Shown: positions 41,648-49,227 of the stretch, one piece after another
How the letters are laid out: each line of letters opens with the position of its first letter
How positions within the stretch are numbered: position 1 is the first letter of the stretch
Assembly (NCBI GenBank): GCA_017544525.1
Contig: JAFYEA010000018.1
Span: 62,001-126,000, forward strand
Length of the DNA: 64,000 bases
Reading direction: 5' to 3'
DNA from: Bacilli bacterium
GTDB lineage: Bacteria > Bacillota_I > Bacilli_A > RF39 > UBA660
Notes under the pieces: generated by a model
The model's input: the letters and a program-made list of their open reading frames with translations, nothing else
Databases searched by the model: none
Told to the model about the DNA's origin: nothing
Made by a program: the position numbers and the translations under genes

Positions 41648-41660
41648 ATTGTGTTTTTTT
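41637..41660 (+). terminator. Terminator of the CPBP operon
   Basis: CACAAT pairs with ATTGTG around CATAG, then T7. Confidence 0.85.
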
Positions 41661-41686
41661 CATATTATAATGTAGAGGTGATTTTA

Positions 41687-41845
41687 GTGTATAGTAAGTT
41701 TAAATATAAAAACGATAGGTTTGTACCATTTGCAGGGCCTTTCTTATTAGGCGCATTAACTGGAGGAGTAGCTGTTAATGCATTTGGACCAAGACCTAGA
41801 CCGATGTACTATAATCCTTATCCAGGATATCCTATGTATTATTAA
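41687..41845 (+). CDS. Tiny membrane protein with Tyr/Pro-rich tail
   Basis: 52 residues from GTG 41687, with AGAGGTG 7 nt upstream and TATAAT at ~41666-41671 as promoter. FVPFAGPFLLGALTGGVAVN is a short Gly-rich helix, followed by RPRPMYYNPYPGYPMYY at the C-terminus. Similar Tyr/Pro tails occur on small envelope- and coat-associated proteins in Bacillota. The frame upstream of GTG is open, so a longer form cannot be excluded. Function unknown. Confidence 0.6.
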   Translation: MYSKFKYKNDRFVPFAGPFLLGALTGGVAVNAFGPRPRPMYYNPYPGYPMYY

Positions 41846-41875
41846 AAAAAGTAAGAATAATTTTCTTACTTTAAA
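41845..41875 (-). terminator. Terminator of the EIIB-like operon
   Basis: On the minus strand AAAGTAAG pairs with CTTACTTT, followed by TTTTT. It may stop the 41687 transcript weakly on the other strand. Confidence 0.75.
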
Positions 41876-42177
41876 TCTGCCATATATTTCTTTAATTGTT
41901 TTGAATTAGGACCAAATAGTATTTTCAATTGATTATTTATTTCAACTATACCTTTTGCTCCTAATTTTTGTATGCCTTCTTTGTTTACTAAAGACATATC
42001 TTTTAATGTGACTTTTAGTCTTGAAAGATTTATTTGACTATCAATAATATTATCTTTACCACCAAGATATTGAATTAATTTATTAATTTCGATAGCAAAA
42101 TCTTTCTTTTTTAATTTTATAACTATAAATGATATTAATATTAATATAGCTACTATTATTGCATATTGCCAATACAT
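41866..42177 (-). CDS. Membrane-anchored EIIB-like protein without the phosphorylation cysteine
   Basis: 103 residues. One N-terminal helix (YAIIVAILILISFIVIKL) and a domain matching glucose-family PTS EIIB: LIQYLGGKDNII, SRLKVTLKDMSLVNKEGIQK, LGAKGIVEINNQLKILFG. In active EIIB the phosphorylated Cys stands in a CATRLR motif; here it reads INLSRLK, with no Cys in the protein. Phosphotransfer is therefore excluded. SD AAGGAGTGA. Downstream of the thioredoxin-like gene, 11 nt apart. Confidence 0.8.
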   Translation of the reverse strand: MYWQYAIIVAILILISFIVIKLKKKDFAIEINKLIQYLGGKDNIIDSQINLSRLKVTLKDMSLVNKEGIQKLGAKGIVEINNQLKILFGPNSKQLKKYMADLK

Positions 42178-42188
42178 ATTATCACTCC

Positions 42189-42794
42189 TTATTTTGTTTC
42201 TTCTATATCATCAAGTATTAATTCTTCATTCATTTTATTAACATATTCTTTCATATTATTTTTAAAGGTTTTAATTACTGAATCTTTCCAGTATTCTTCT
42301 GGATCAGCATCACTTTCAATTAACGATGTATCGTTATTATGTCCAACTATTATACCACTATTTACAAATGTTACATCAGGCATAAATAATTTTTTATTAT
42401 TAACATCATCTCTATATACATATTGTTCTAAATAATCTACTATTTTTTGATATTTAGATGTATTTAATTCTCTATATTCTTTTATATTTAAATAATTAAT
42501 CTCTTTAACGTTATTTTCTTTTAATGACGCATTTAAATAATAAGCATATTTTTGACACCATTCTGATTCGGGAGTACAGAAAAATATTACACCAGTACCT
42601 CCTTCAAATATATCTAATATTTCTTCTATAGAACTATATTTATAAATATTATTCTTATCTACTAATTTATATTCTTTAGAAAATCTATTTACCAATATTT
42701 CATGGTTATTTGTATTTTCAAAATGATTATATATAAGTAGAGCACCAACAACCGCTATTGCTATTATAATTACTATTTTTATTTTTTGTTTCAT
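42189..42794 (-). CDS. Membrane-anchored thioredoxin-like protein
   Basis: 201 residues. One N-terminal helix (IKIVIIIAIAVVGALLIY), then GTGVIFFCTPESEWCQKYAY, which matches the thioredoxin-like strand and active-site turn (usual G.P.CPWC). Here the first active Cys is Ser, giving SEWC, with another Cys six residues before. Extracellular side. A classical CxxC redox cycle is not possible; a CxxxxxxC pair or single-Cys role is. SD AAGGAAGTG. First gene of a two-gene unit with the EIIB-like protein. Confidence 0.65.
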   Translation of the reverse strand: MKQKIKIVIIIAIAVVGALLIYNHFENTNNHEILVNRFSKEYKLVDKNNIYKYSSIEEILDIFEGGTGVIFFCTPESEWCQKYAYYLNASLKENNVKEINYLNIKEYRELNTSKYQKIVDYLEQYVYRDDVNNKKLFMPDVTFVNSGIIVGHNNDTSLIESDADPEEYWKDSVIKTFKNNMKEYVNKMNEELILDDIEETK

Positions 42795-42835
42795 TTTTTC
42801 ACTTCCTTATTATATTTTACCATATAATTACTTGT

Positions 42836-43534
42836 TTAGATATAAAATTGTCTCATTATAGATTCATTTTTATGTTTAGAATAATAATTTATATCAAATA
42901 ATTGTTTTATTATTAATTGTTTTGATTTGAAATTTCTTTTCTCATGTTTAATTTCTATACATTTGGGATTCAATCTTGACTCATGATTTTTCTTTAAATA
43001 ATCAAGTAAAGCAACTAGACAAGCTGTTAAGATAATCATTGAAAATACTATTATTAGTACTTCTGTATAATTAATTAAGAAATTAGTGAATCTACATTTA
43101 ATATTTAGAGTAGGTAAAGCCAATAACACAAAACTCATAGCAACAAGAATATCTAATATTATTGTTTTTATTTTTCCCAGTTTACTTGATTGTATATTGC
43201 CACCATATCTATATGTTGAATACATTGTATAAAGAATAGCTATTTCGATTATTAGTGGTGCAAACATTGTATTAAATTCTAAACCTAAAATTATAAATGA
43301 AATAATATTTAGTAATTTATCACTTAAAGCATCAATTATACATCCAAAGAATGTTGATACTTTTAATTTTCTTGCCAAGAATCCATCAATTGCATCTGTT
43401 AAGAATAATATAATAATTATTAAAGAAGTAATATTAATTCCACATTTATAATATATTATAGGTAACATAAAAGCACCTATTAATCTAATAGATGTTATAA
43501 AATTAACAATAATTAATTTCACCCTTTTGCTCAT
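42836..43534 (-). CDS. CDP-alcohol phosphatidyltransferase (PgsA-like)
   Basis: 232 residues. The CDP-alcohol motif DG-x2-AR-x8-G-x3-D-x3-D is complete (DAIDGFLARKLKVSTF then FGCIIDALSDK). Five or six helices. N-terminus NFITSIRLIGAFMLPIIY is typical of phosphatidylglycerophosphate synthases, but the ~60-residue basic C-terminal tail is extra. Makes a phospholipid from CDP-diacylglycerol; alcohol not determined. The promoter lies 6 nt before the ATG, predicting a leaderless mRNA. Confidence 0.85.
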   Translation of the reverse strand: MSKRVKLIIVNFITSIRLIGAFMLPIIYYKCGINITSLIIIILFLTDAIDGFLARKLKVSTFFGCIIDALSDKLLNIISFIILGLEFNTMFAPLIIEIAILYTMYSTYRYGGNIQSSKLGKIKTIILDILVAMSFVLLALPTLNIKCRFTNFLINYTEVLIIVFSMIILTACLVALLDYLKKNHESRLNPKCIEIKHEKRNFKSKQLIIKQLFDINYYSKHKNESIMRQFYI

Positions 43535-43540
43535 GATTAT

Positions 43541-43569
43541 ATTGTATGAAAATATATAATAATTGTCAA
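43541..43569 (-). promoter_or_regulatory. Promoter of the CDP-alcohol transferase gene, predicted leaderless
   Basis: On the minus strand TTGACA (43569-43564), 17-nt spacer, TACAAT (43546-43541), then 6 nt to ATG 43534. Confidence 0.75.
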
Positions 43570-43594
43570 TAAACTAGATATTTAAGTAACTTTA

Positions 43595-43603
43595 TGGTAT
43601 AAT
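43595..43603 (+). promoter_or_regulatory. tmRNA promoter, extended -10
   Basis: TGGTATAAT at 43595-43603, 13 nt before the tmRNA 5' end; no clear -35. Confidence 0.65.
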
Positions 43604-43615
43604 GTGTCTTGACAT

Positions 43616-43974
43616 GGGGATGCATTGATTCGACAGAATATAGTTTAGATAGAATGCAAGTAGTAGGCGTACTTAAAACGCAAAACAAAAATAAACGGAA
43701 ACGAATATAATTTCGTACCTGCTTTTGCCTAATAAATTTTAGTTAAAGCAAGTCTTCCTCTTTAATCTTTTGTTCACGAGATTTTAGTAGGGAGTTATAA
43801 AGTGAACTATATTATGAATTTGCTTATGGTTCATAATGAAAGATAAAATAGGCTTTGAATAATAAGAGAAGTTGGCAATCTACATTATTATTTGAGTATA
43901 TAAACCAACTAAACTTGTAGATTTTCTATTGGAATTTATTTTGGACAGGAGTTCATTACTCCTCATCTCCACCA
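43616..43974 (+). ncRNA. ssrA: tmRNA
   Basis: The 5' end GGGGATGCATTGATTCGACA and 3' end GTTCATTACTCC...CATCTCCACCA form the tRNA-like part: GGGGATG pairs with CATCTCC and CCA is encoded. The tag frame ends AAT TTC GTA CCT GCT TTT GCC TAA TAA (stop 43730-43732), i.e. ...NGNEYNFVPAFA. The resume codon is CGC (43679) or AAA (43682); I cannot decide. The tag ends AFA, similar to mollicute-type tags, rather than the ALAA of Bacillus. Confidence 0.95.
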
Positions 43975-43981
43975 AATAGAA

Positions 43982-44004
43982 AATAAACTCTCATGAGTTT
44001 TTTA
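43982..44004 (+). terminator. tmRNA terminator
   Basis: AAACTC, TCAT loop, GAGTTT, then TTT. It is short, and no promoter is seen before the following tRNAs, so they may be read through. Confidence 0.7.
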
Positions 44005-44007
44005 TAT

Positions 44008-44082
44008 TGCCCTGTGGCCAAGTGGTAAGGCTCTGGACTCTGACTCCAGCATGCATAGGTTCGAATCCTATCAGGGCAACCA
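44008..44082 (+). tRNA. tRNA-Gln(CUG)
   Basis: Acceptor TGCCCTG pairs with CAGGGCA, discriminator A, CCA encoded. The U1-A72 pair is typical of tRNA-Gln. Anticodon stem CTGGA/TCCAG with loop CTCTGAC gives anticodon CUG (codon CAG). T-loop TTCGAAT is present. Confidence 0.93.
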
Positions 44083-44083
44083 C

Positions 44084-44159
44084 GCTGAAATAGCTCAATA
44101 GGTAGAGCAACTGAATCGTAATCAGTAGGTTGGGGGTTCGATTCCTCTTTTCAGCACCA
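44084..44159 (+). tRNA. tRNA-Thr(CGU)
   Basis: Acceptor GCTGAAA pairs with TTTCAGC, discriminator A, CCA encoded. Anticodon stem ACTGA/TCAGT with loop ATCGTAA gives anticodon CGU (codon ACG). One nucleotide separates it from tRNA-Gln, so they are processed from one transcript. Confidence 0.93.
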
Positions 44160-44168
44160 ATTTGATTT

Positions 44169-44200
44169 TAAACTCATTTTTTATTTGAGTTTTATTTTTG
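44169..44200 (+). terminator. tRNA operon terminator
   Basis: AAACTCA pairs with TGAGTTT; T-rich tail. Confidence 0.75.
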
Positions 44201-44234
44201 TTTTTGTTGTGGTAAGATTATATAGGTGAAACGT

Positions 44235-44678
44235 ATGAAAGAATTAAAATATGCTTTAATGTATGCTTCAATATCTCAAATGTTACTATGGTTAATTTTT
44301 ATGGTATTTGATGAATTAATAATGTCTGATTATGAATTATATGTGCTTTATTTTGGCATATCGCTTTTAATAGTATTATTTATTTTATATTTTATTCATA
44401 ATAATGAAATTATTAAGAATCATAAATTAAAATCCATGAAATTTAAAGTGTTTGAGTATTCTATATGGACTATATTATCAGTAGCAATGATGATAATAAC
44501 ATTAATATTGATTGATAATAGATTGTTACATCCATGTTCTATTGGTGGTTGGGATTGTTTCCTAAATGGACTTGAATATCAATTATATGCAATTTGTATG
44601 CTTATATTTATAGTTCTAATTATTGTAATTGAAATAATTATATATTTTGTTAAAAAAATTAAACAATCAAATAAGTAA
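44235..44678 (+). CDS. Four-helix membrane protein of unknown function
   Basis: 147 residues with four hydrophobic segments (YASISQMLLWLIFMVF, LLIVLFILYFIH, ILSVAMMIITLILI, AICMLIFIVLIIVIEIIIYF). A loop HPCSIGGWDCFLNG carries two cysteines between helices 3 and 4, on the outer side by the positive-inside pattern. ATG 44235 has AGGTGA upstream. Precedes the DUF1003 gene by 13 nt. Family not recognised. Confidence 0.65.
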   Translation: MKELKYALMYASISQMLLWLIFMVFDELIMSDYELYVLYFGISLLIVLFILYFIHNNEIIKNHKLKSMKFKVFEYSIWTILSVAMMIITLILIDNRLLHPCSIGGWDCFLNGLEYQLYAICMLIFIVLIIVIEIIIYFVKKIKQSNK

Positions 44679-44691
44679 GGAGAGATTTTTT

Positions 44692-45213
44692 ATGGAAAAT
44701 AAAATAAGTAATAAGAAAGAATTAGTAAAAAAATTATTAAAACAAGAAATGGATGAAGAAAATGAAAGTGATTTAATTGAAATGCTAATTGATAAACCAA
44801 TAACAATTGATGTTGATAAACAAGAAGATAAATCACTAACTAGAGGAGAAAAATTAGCTGATAAATTGTCAGAAGTAGCTGGTTCTTGGGGATTTATTAT
44901 TGGATTTTCTGTTTTTATAATAATATGGATTATTATTAATACATGTGTTATGAAAAAAGCAAGTGATCCATTTCCATTTGTTTTATTAAATTTAGTTTTA
45001 TCATGTTTAGCTTCATTACAAGCACCAGTTATTATGATGAGTCAAAATAGACAAGCAAAAAAAGACAGTATTAGAAATCAAAATGATTATCAAATTGATT
45101 TAAAGAGTGAATTAATACTTGAAAAAATACATGATGAAATTCAAGAAAGTTTAAGAAATGAAAGACTAATTATTAGATTATTAAAAGAGGGTAATGAAGA
45201 AGAGGAAAAATAA
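44692..45213 (+). CDS. DUF1003 membrane protein
   Basis: 173 residues from ATG 44692 with AAGGAGAG upstream. The core LADKLSEVAGSWGFIIGFSV, a helix, DPFPFVLLNLVLSCLASLQA, a second helix, then MMSQNRQAKKDSIRNQNDYQ is the DUF1003 signature. The N- and C-termini are cytoplasmic, charged helices. Function unknown. It overlaps the next gene by 1 bp. Confidence 0.9.
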   Translation: MENKISNKKELVKKLLKQEMDEENESDLIEMLIDKPITIDVDKQEDKSLTRGEKLADKLSEVAGSWGFIIGFSVFIIIWIIINTCVMKKASDPFPFVLLNLVLSCLASLQAPVIMMSQNRQAKKDSIRNQNDYQIDLKSELILEKIHDEIQESLRNERLIIRLLKEGNEEEEK

Positions 45214-45689
45214 TGAAATACTGCAACATTGATGAAGACACAAATAATTATTTAAGCTATAGATTGAATTGTCTTATAAGTAAATTATCCGAAGTTGAAA
45301 TGATTGAATGTATATACATTTCATATTTTGAAACTTTTAATATAGTTAATTTTAATAGATTTAATTGTATTGGTATAGATATTGTTATGAATGATATTAA
45401 TTATTATAAAAGTGATTCAAATAAAATAATAACACAAACAGAAATATACACAAGTGCTATGAGTAGAATATTGGCAAGAAAAGGATATGATATAATATTT
45501 AATATTAAAAGTAACAAAAGAAGTAATTATTTTAAAGAAAGAAGTAGACAATTAGATTATTTAATTAGAAGTGAAATTGTATTTGATAGATATGATATAT
45601 ATGGTAAATTAATAAATAATACTAAAAAAATAGATGAATTTAGTAATGGTATTACTTTTAATCCTAAACTTAAACTTAAGAAGATATAG
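45213..45689 (+). CDS. Protein of unknown function
   Basis: 158 residues, soluble. IGIDIVMNDINYYKSDSN and the later SEIVFDRYDIYGKLINN give a faint nucleotidyltransferase-like impression (Asp-hydrophobic pairs and an IVFDRxG-like end), but no GS motif is seen and I do not assign it. Third gene of a unit with the four-helix protein and DUF1003 protein (ATAATG overlap). Confidence 0.6.
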   Translation: MKYCNIDEDTNNYLSYRLNCLISKLSEVEMIECIYISYFETFNIVNFNRFNCIGIDIVMNDINYYKSDSNKIITQTEIYTSAMSRILARKGYDIIFNIKSNKRSNYFKERSRQLDYLIRSEIVFDRYDIYGKLINNTKKIDEFSNGITFNPKLKLKKI

Positions 45690-45708
45690 TATTATCTTCT
45701 TTTTTTTG
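45679..45708 (+). terminator. Terminator of the DUF1003 operon
   Basis: AGAAGATA pairs with TATCTTCT, then T8. Confidence 0.85.
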
Positions 45709-45715
45709 CTATAAT
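45707..45715 (+). promoter_or_regulatory. gpmI promoter, extended -10
   Basis: TGCTATAAT at 45707-45715. A small hairpin (TTATC/GATAA) follows in the leader. Confidence 0.55.
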
Positions 45716-45765
45716 TATCTAGTGAGATAATATTAATGATTATATAGATTAGGAGAAATAAAAAT

Positions 45766-47286
45766 ATGAAAAAACCTTTAGTTTTATGTATATTAGATGG
45801 TTGTGGAGTAAGAGAAAGCACGGATGGTAATGCTTTTAAAAACGCTAATACTCCTACACTTGATATGTTGTTAAATAAATATCCTCATTCGATACTAGAA
45901 GCAAGTGGAAAAGCTGTTGGACTTCCTGAAGGTCAAATGGGTACTAGTGAAGTGGGACATATGAATATTGGTTCAGGTAGAATAGCAATACAACCATTAG
46001 AAAAAATAAATGCCGAGATTGAAAGTAAAGATTTTTATAAAAATGAAAAGATACTAGAAATAATAAATCATGTTAAAAGCAATAATTCAAATTTACATAT
46101 ATTTGGATTATTATCTGATGGAGGTGTACACTCTCACATTAATCATTTATTAGCGCTCCTTGATATGTTAAAACTTAATAATGTTGATAATGTATATTTA
46201 GATATATGCTTAGATGGAAGAGATACTTATGAAAAAAGTGCATTGAAATATTTAGATATTTTGAATAATAAGTTAAATGAACTTGGAATAGGTAAGATTT
46301 CAACTATTAGTGGTAGATATTATGCTATGGATAGAGATAATAACTTTGATAGAATAAAACTTGCTTATGATGCGATTGTTTATGGTGTTGGTAAAGAATA
46401 TAATAGTTATAAAGAATTAATTGAAGAAAACTATAATAATGAAAAGTATGATGAATTTGTTATACCTGGAATTATTAATAGATGTCCAATAAATGATAAA
46501 GATGGCGTTATAGCATTTAATTTTAGAAAAGATAGGTTAAGAGAAATGTTTACATTACTTTCTAATCCAAATGCCTATGAAGAAGATGCTAATAAAAAAG
46601 GATTAGAAGTTAAACACTTTAGTAATTTGAAAACATTAACTATGTATCCTGTTACTGAAACAGTATTATCTACACATGCTTATGATGACTTAGATTTAAA
46701 GAATATTTTAGTTGATTATCTTCATAATAATAATTTAAGTCAATTAAGAATAGCAGAAACTGAAAAATACCCTCATGTTACATTTTTCTTTGACGGTGGT
46801 AAAGAAGTAGAGTATCCTGATATGAAAAAGATACTAATTCCATCACCTAAAGTAGCAACATATGATTTAAAACCAGAAATGAGTGTTTATGAAGTAACAG
46901 ATAATTTTTTAAAAGAAGTTGGAAATTTTGACGTTACTATTATGAATTTAGCTAATGGTGATATGGTAGGACATACTGGTGTATATGAAGCGGCAGTTAA
47001 AGCAGTAGAACATATGGATATATGTATTAATAAAATATATAAAAGAATAATGGAATTAGGTGGAATACTTATGATAATTGCGGATCATGGTAATTGTGAT
47101 ATGATGTGGGATGAAAATCATAAACCTGTTACTAGCCATACTACTAATCCAGTATATTGTATTGTTACTGTTGAAAATATAAAGTTAAAAAATGGTAAAC
47201 TAGCAGATGTAGCGCCTACAATGCTAGAACTATTAAATATGGAGATACCAAAAGAGATGACGGGTGAATCTTTGCTAGAAAAGTAG
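45766..47286 (+). CDS. gpmI: 2,3-bisphosphoglycerate-independent phosphoglycerate mutase
   Basis: 506 residues. Mn-dependent glycolytic enzyme interconverting 3- and 2-phosphoglycerate. CILDGCGVRE (Asp ligand), LPEGQMGTSEVGHMNIGSGR (Ser nucleophile), LFGLLSDGGVHSHINHL, CLDGRDT, ANGDMVGHTG and IADHGNCDMM are all present. SD TTAGGAG. Monocistronic, outside the usual gap-pgk-tpi cluster. Confidence 0.97.
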   Translation: MKKPLVLCILDGCGVRESTDGNAFKNANTPTLDMLLNKYPHSILEASGKAVGLPEGQMGTSEVGHMNIGSGRIAIQPLEKINAEIESKDFYKNEKILEIINHVKSNNSNLHIFGLLSDGGVHSHINHLLALLDMLKLNNVDNVYLDICLDGRDTYEKSALKYLDILNNKLNELGIGKISTISGRYYAMDRDNNFDRIKLAYDAIVYGVGKEYNSYKELIEENYNNEKYDEFVIPGIINRCPINDKDGVIAFNFRKDRLREMFTLLSNPNAYEEDANKKGLEVKHFSNLKTLTMYPVTETVLSTHAYDDLDLKNILVDYLHNNNLSQLRIAETEKYPHVTFFFDGGKEVEYPDMKKILIPSPKVATYDLKPEMSVYEVTDNFLKEVGNFDVTIMNLANGDMVGHTGVYEAAVKAVEHMDICINKIYKRIMELGGILMIIADHGNCDMMWDENHKPVTSHTTNPVYCIVTVENIKLKNGKLADVAPTMLELLNMEIPKEMTGESLLEK

Positions 47287-47308
47287 ACTTGTAAAAGTCT
47301 TTTTCTTT
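47284..47308 (+). terminator. gpmI terminator
   Basis: AGACTT pairs with AAGTCT, then TTTTC. Confidence 0.85.
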
Positions 47309-47317
47309 TGTTATAAT
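47309..47317 (+). promoter_or_regulatory. Promoter of the 47342 gene, extended -10
   Basis: TGTTATAAT at 47309-47317 immediately after the gpmI terminator. Confidence 0.6.
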
Positions 47318-47341
47318 ATCGTCTCGAAAAGAGGGATAAAT

Positions 47342-48121
47342 ATGACTGATGAAGATAAAATAGAAAATTTAAGAAATAAAATATTTAGTTATCTTGATAA
47401 TAAAGAAATATTATCAACTGAAGAAACAATAAGTTTTTATGATTTAGCCGAAGCTTGTAGAATTGAATTTGGTTGTTATACAAATTTTTTTAAAAAAGAT
47501 ATAACTAAACACGCAAAAAAGATTAATGCTATATCTACTTTGAATAATATTTTAGGATATAAATTACCTTATATTGATAGAGTTATCCCTAGTGTTAAAG
47601 ATTATAATAGTGTTATATCAATATATTTATCTAACTATAGTGGTGTATATTGTGGAAGAATGGATATAATTGATGGAACTGATACACCAATATTAATTGA
47701 CTTTAATGAAAATAGTTTTTCTGATAAAAGAATAATCGAATTTATTTCAAAATGTTATAATGAATTTGTTCCAATGCTAATAACATTGAGAATATTTAAA
47801 AAAGAATTTGGAATGGATTATACTTGGGATTTAAGTAAACCTGATATTAATAGTATATTTACTATTAATGATGGATTTATGGAAGGTAAAATAAATTTAA
47901 ATGATCCTGATTCTTCAAGAATGGCTCTTACTAATAGGGATGATATTATTCTTGCTACTAATAAAAATACTAGATATGGTGAATTATATGATTATATTGA
48001 TTTTTATAATGATAGAATTCAAAAAAAATTTCCAGTTAATGTTAAAAATCTAAATCCATTATATAAATCTATAATTGATAATCATTATGTTATAAATAAT
48101 TCAAATAAATTAATGAGATAG
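47342..48121 (+). CDS. Protein of unknown function
   Basis: 259 residues, soluble, no signal peptide. A charged helical first third (NLRNKIFSYLDNKEIL), then mixed secondary structure with IISIYLSNYSGVYCGRM-like VISIYLSNYSGVYCGRMDII and FINDGFMEGKINL-like segments. No motif I can name. GAGGG before ATG 47342. It forms a unit with the 107-residue protein at 48130 (8-nt gap). Confidence 0.65.
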   Translation: MTDEDKIENLRNKIFSYLDNKEILSTEETISFYDLAEACRIEFGCYTNFFKKDITKHAKKINAISTLNNILGYKLPYIDRVIPSVKDYNSVISIYLSNYSGVYCGRMDIIDGTDTPILIDFNENSFSDKRIIEFISKCYNEFVPMLITLRIFKKEFGMDYTWDLSKPDINSIFTINDGFMEGKINLNDPDSSRMALTNRDDIILATNKNTRYGELYDYIDFYNDRIQKKFPVNVKNLNPLYKSIIDNHYVINNSNKLMR

Positions 48122-48129
48122 GTATTAAT

Positions 48130-48453
48130 ATGCTAAACAGTTTAAATGAATATTTAAAATTGGAGTTATCTATTGTTCATAGAGAAGATATATTTGATAA
48201 AACTAATAAGTTATTAGATTATATATATGAGTCTATCGGTAAATTAGATATTGATAATCCAAATAGATATAATATGGAATCTGATTTAAGAAGCATATTT
48301 TATTGTCTTGCCAATTTTAATGTTGATGTTATTAGATTTAATAAAGATAAAGACATATCTAAAATATCAAATTATTTATTTATGTTTATTGAACTAATAG
48401 ATAATATATGGAAAGATTATAAATTAGATAATACAGAAAAAGTGATGCATTAG
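48130..48453 (+). CDS. Small helical protein of unknown function
   Basis: 107 residues, predicted all-helical (LNEYLKLELSIVHREDIFDK, ISNYLFMFIELIDNIWKDYK), no membrane segment. Second gene of the 47342 unit. Not recognised. The binding site is weak (ATAGGTATTA), so translation may be coupled. Confidence 0.6.
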   Translation: MLNSLNEYLKLELSIVHREDIFDKTNKLLDYIYESIGKLDIDNPNRYNMESDLRSIFYCLANFNVDVIRFNKDKDISKISNYLFMFIELIDNIWKDYKLDNTEKVMH

Positions 48454-48467
48454 TCATCATTTTTTTA
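48439..48467 (+). terminator. Terminator of the 47342 unit
   Basis: AAAGTGATG pairs with CATCATTTT (one G-U), then T-run. Confidence 0.75.
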
Positions 48468-48473
48468 TTCAAT

Positions 48474-48502
48474 TTGATTTTTAATGTATTTTATGATATA
48501 AT
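48474..48502 (+). promoter_or_regulatory. Promoter of the 48552 gene
   Basis: TTGATT at 48474-48479, 17-nt spacer, TATAAT at 48497-48502. Confidence 0.8.
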
Positions 48503-48551
48503 ATATAGCACTTGTTAGGTATTAAAAGTAATAAATAAAGGGGTTTTAAAT

Positions 48552-49187
48552 ATGAATGACAAGATCTATTTACATACAATTAATAATAGTTATAGTGATT
48601 ATTATAAATCTCAAAGACAAAAACTTATTTTAGAATATATTTTAAGATGTGGTGAAGTTAGAAGTAGAAGATTGCAAGGTAATTTAGATACAAATACTAA
48701 TTTTTGTGGACTTGATTATATATCTTTAATTGATTATGAAAAACGTTTTGTTTCAAATAAAGAAAGAGAGCACTATAATTCTTATTATTCATATGCGAGA
48801 AATGGTTTATCAATTACTTTTCCTCAAGATAAAATAAAAGTTATTGAACCAACTATTATAGGTATTTGTTCTGATAATAGAAGAGGATATGAAACTATGA
48901 AATATCTTGGTATGTGTGAAGATGAAAGGTTTACTGATTTACCAGATGAAGTTCAAGTAAAAGATAGAATTTCATTAGAACATATGAATGGAATATTATT
49001 TCCAACAGAAAATTTTTTAGTATCAAGATTGTTTATTAAAAGAAAAAAGATGATTGAATTATTAAAAAAAGAATTGGATATTATAAAAGAATTAACTATT
49101 AAATATGGATATAATGTTGATATATATGATGTTGAAACATTAATGCCATTAAATGAAGAAGAAATATATAAATTATCTTTAAAATAA
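48552..49187 (+). CDS. Protein of unknown function
   Basis: 211 residues, soluble. Pattern IYLHTINNSY, CGEVRSRRLQGN, FCGLDYISLIDYE, YARNGLSITFPQDKI and ISLEHMNGILFPTENF: this order of a His-containing start, a GxxxSxR turn, a yISL strand and a late E-x-N-G is loosely like ADP-ribosyltransferase-fold families, but I cannot confirm catalytic residues. A long helix ends the protein. Own promoter, AAGGGG binding site. Confidence 0.6.
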   Translation: MNDKIYLHTINNSYSDYYKSQRQKLILEYILRCGEVRSRRLQGNLDTNTNFCGLDYISLIDYEKRFVSNKEREHYNSYYSYARNGLSITFPQDKIKVIEPTIIGICSDNRRGYETMKYLGMCEDERFTDLPDEVQVKDRISLEHMNGILFPTENFLVSRLFIKRKKMIELLKKELDIIKELTIKYGYNVDIYDVETLMPLNEEEIYKLSLK

Positions 49188-49192
49188 TTTTA

Positions 49193-49221
49193 TTGACAAA
49201 AATCTTATTATTTAATATAAT
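49193..49221 (+). promoter_or_regulatory. Promoter of the lysine T-box operon
   Basis: TTGACA at 49193-49198, 17-nt spacer, TATAAT at 49216-49221: perfect consensus. Confidence 0.9.
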
Positions 49222-49227
49222 CTACAC

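Noticed and set aside
44008..44082. tRNA-Gln as suppressor or attachment site
   Set aside because: Normal anticodon CUG, normal structure, and no integrase or repeated 3' end nearby.
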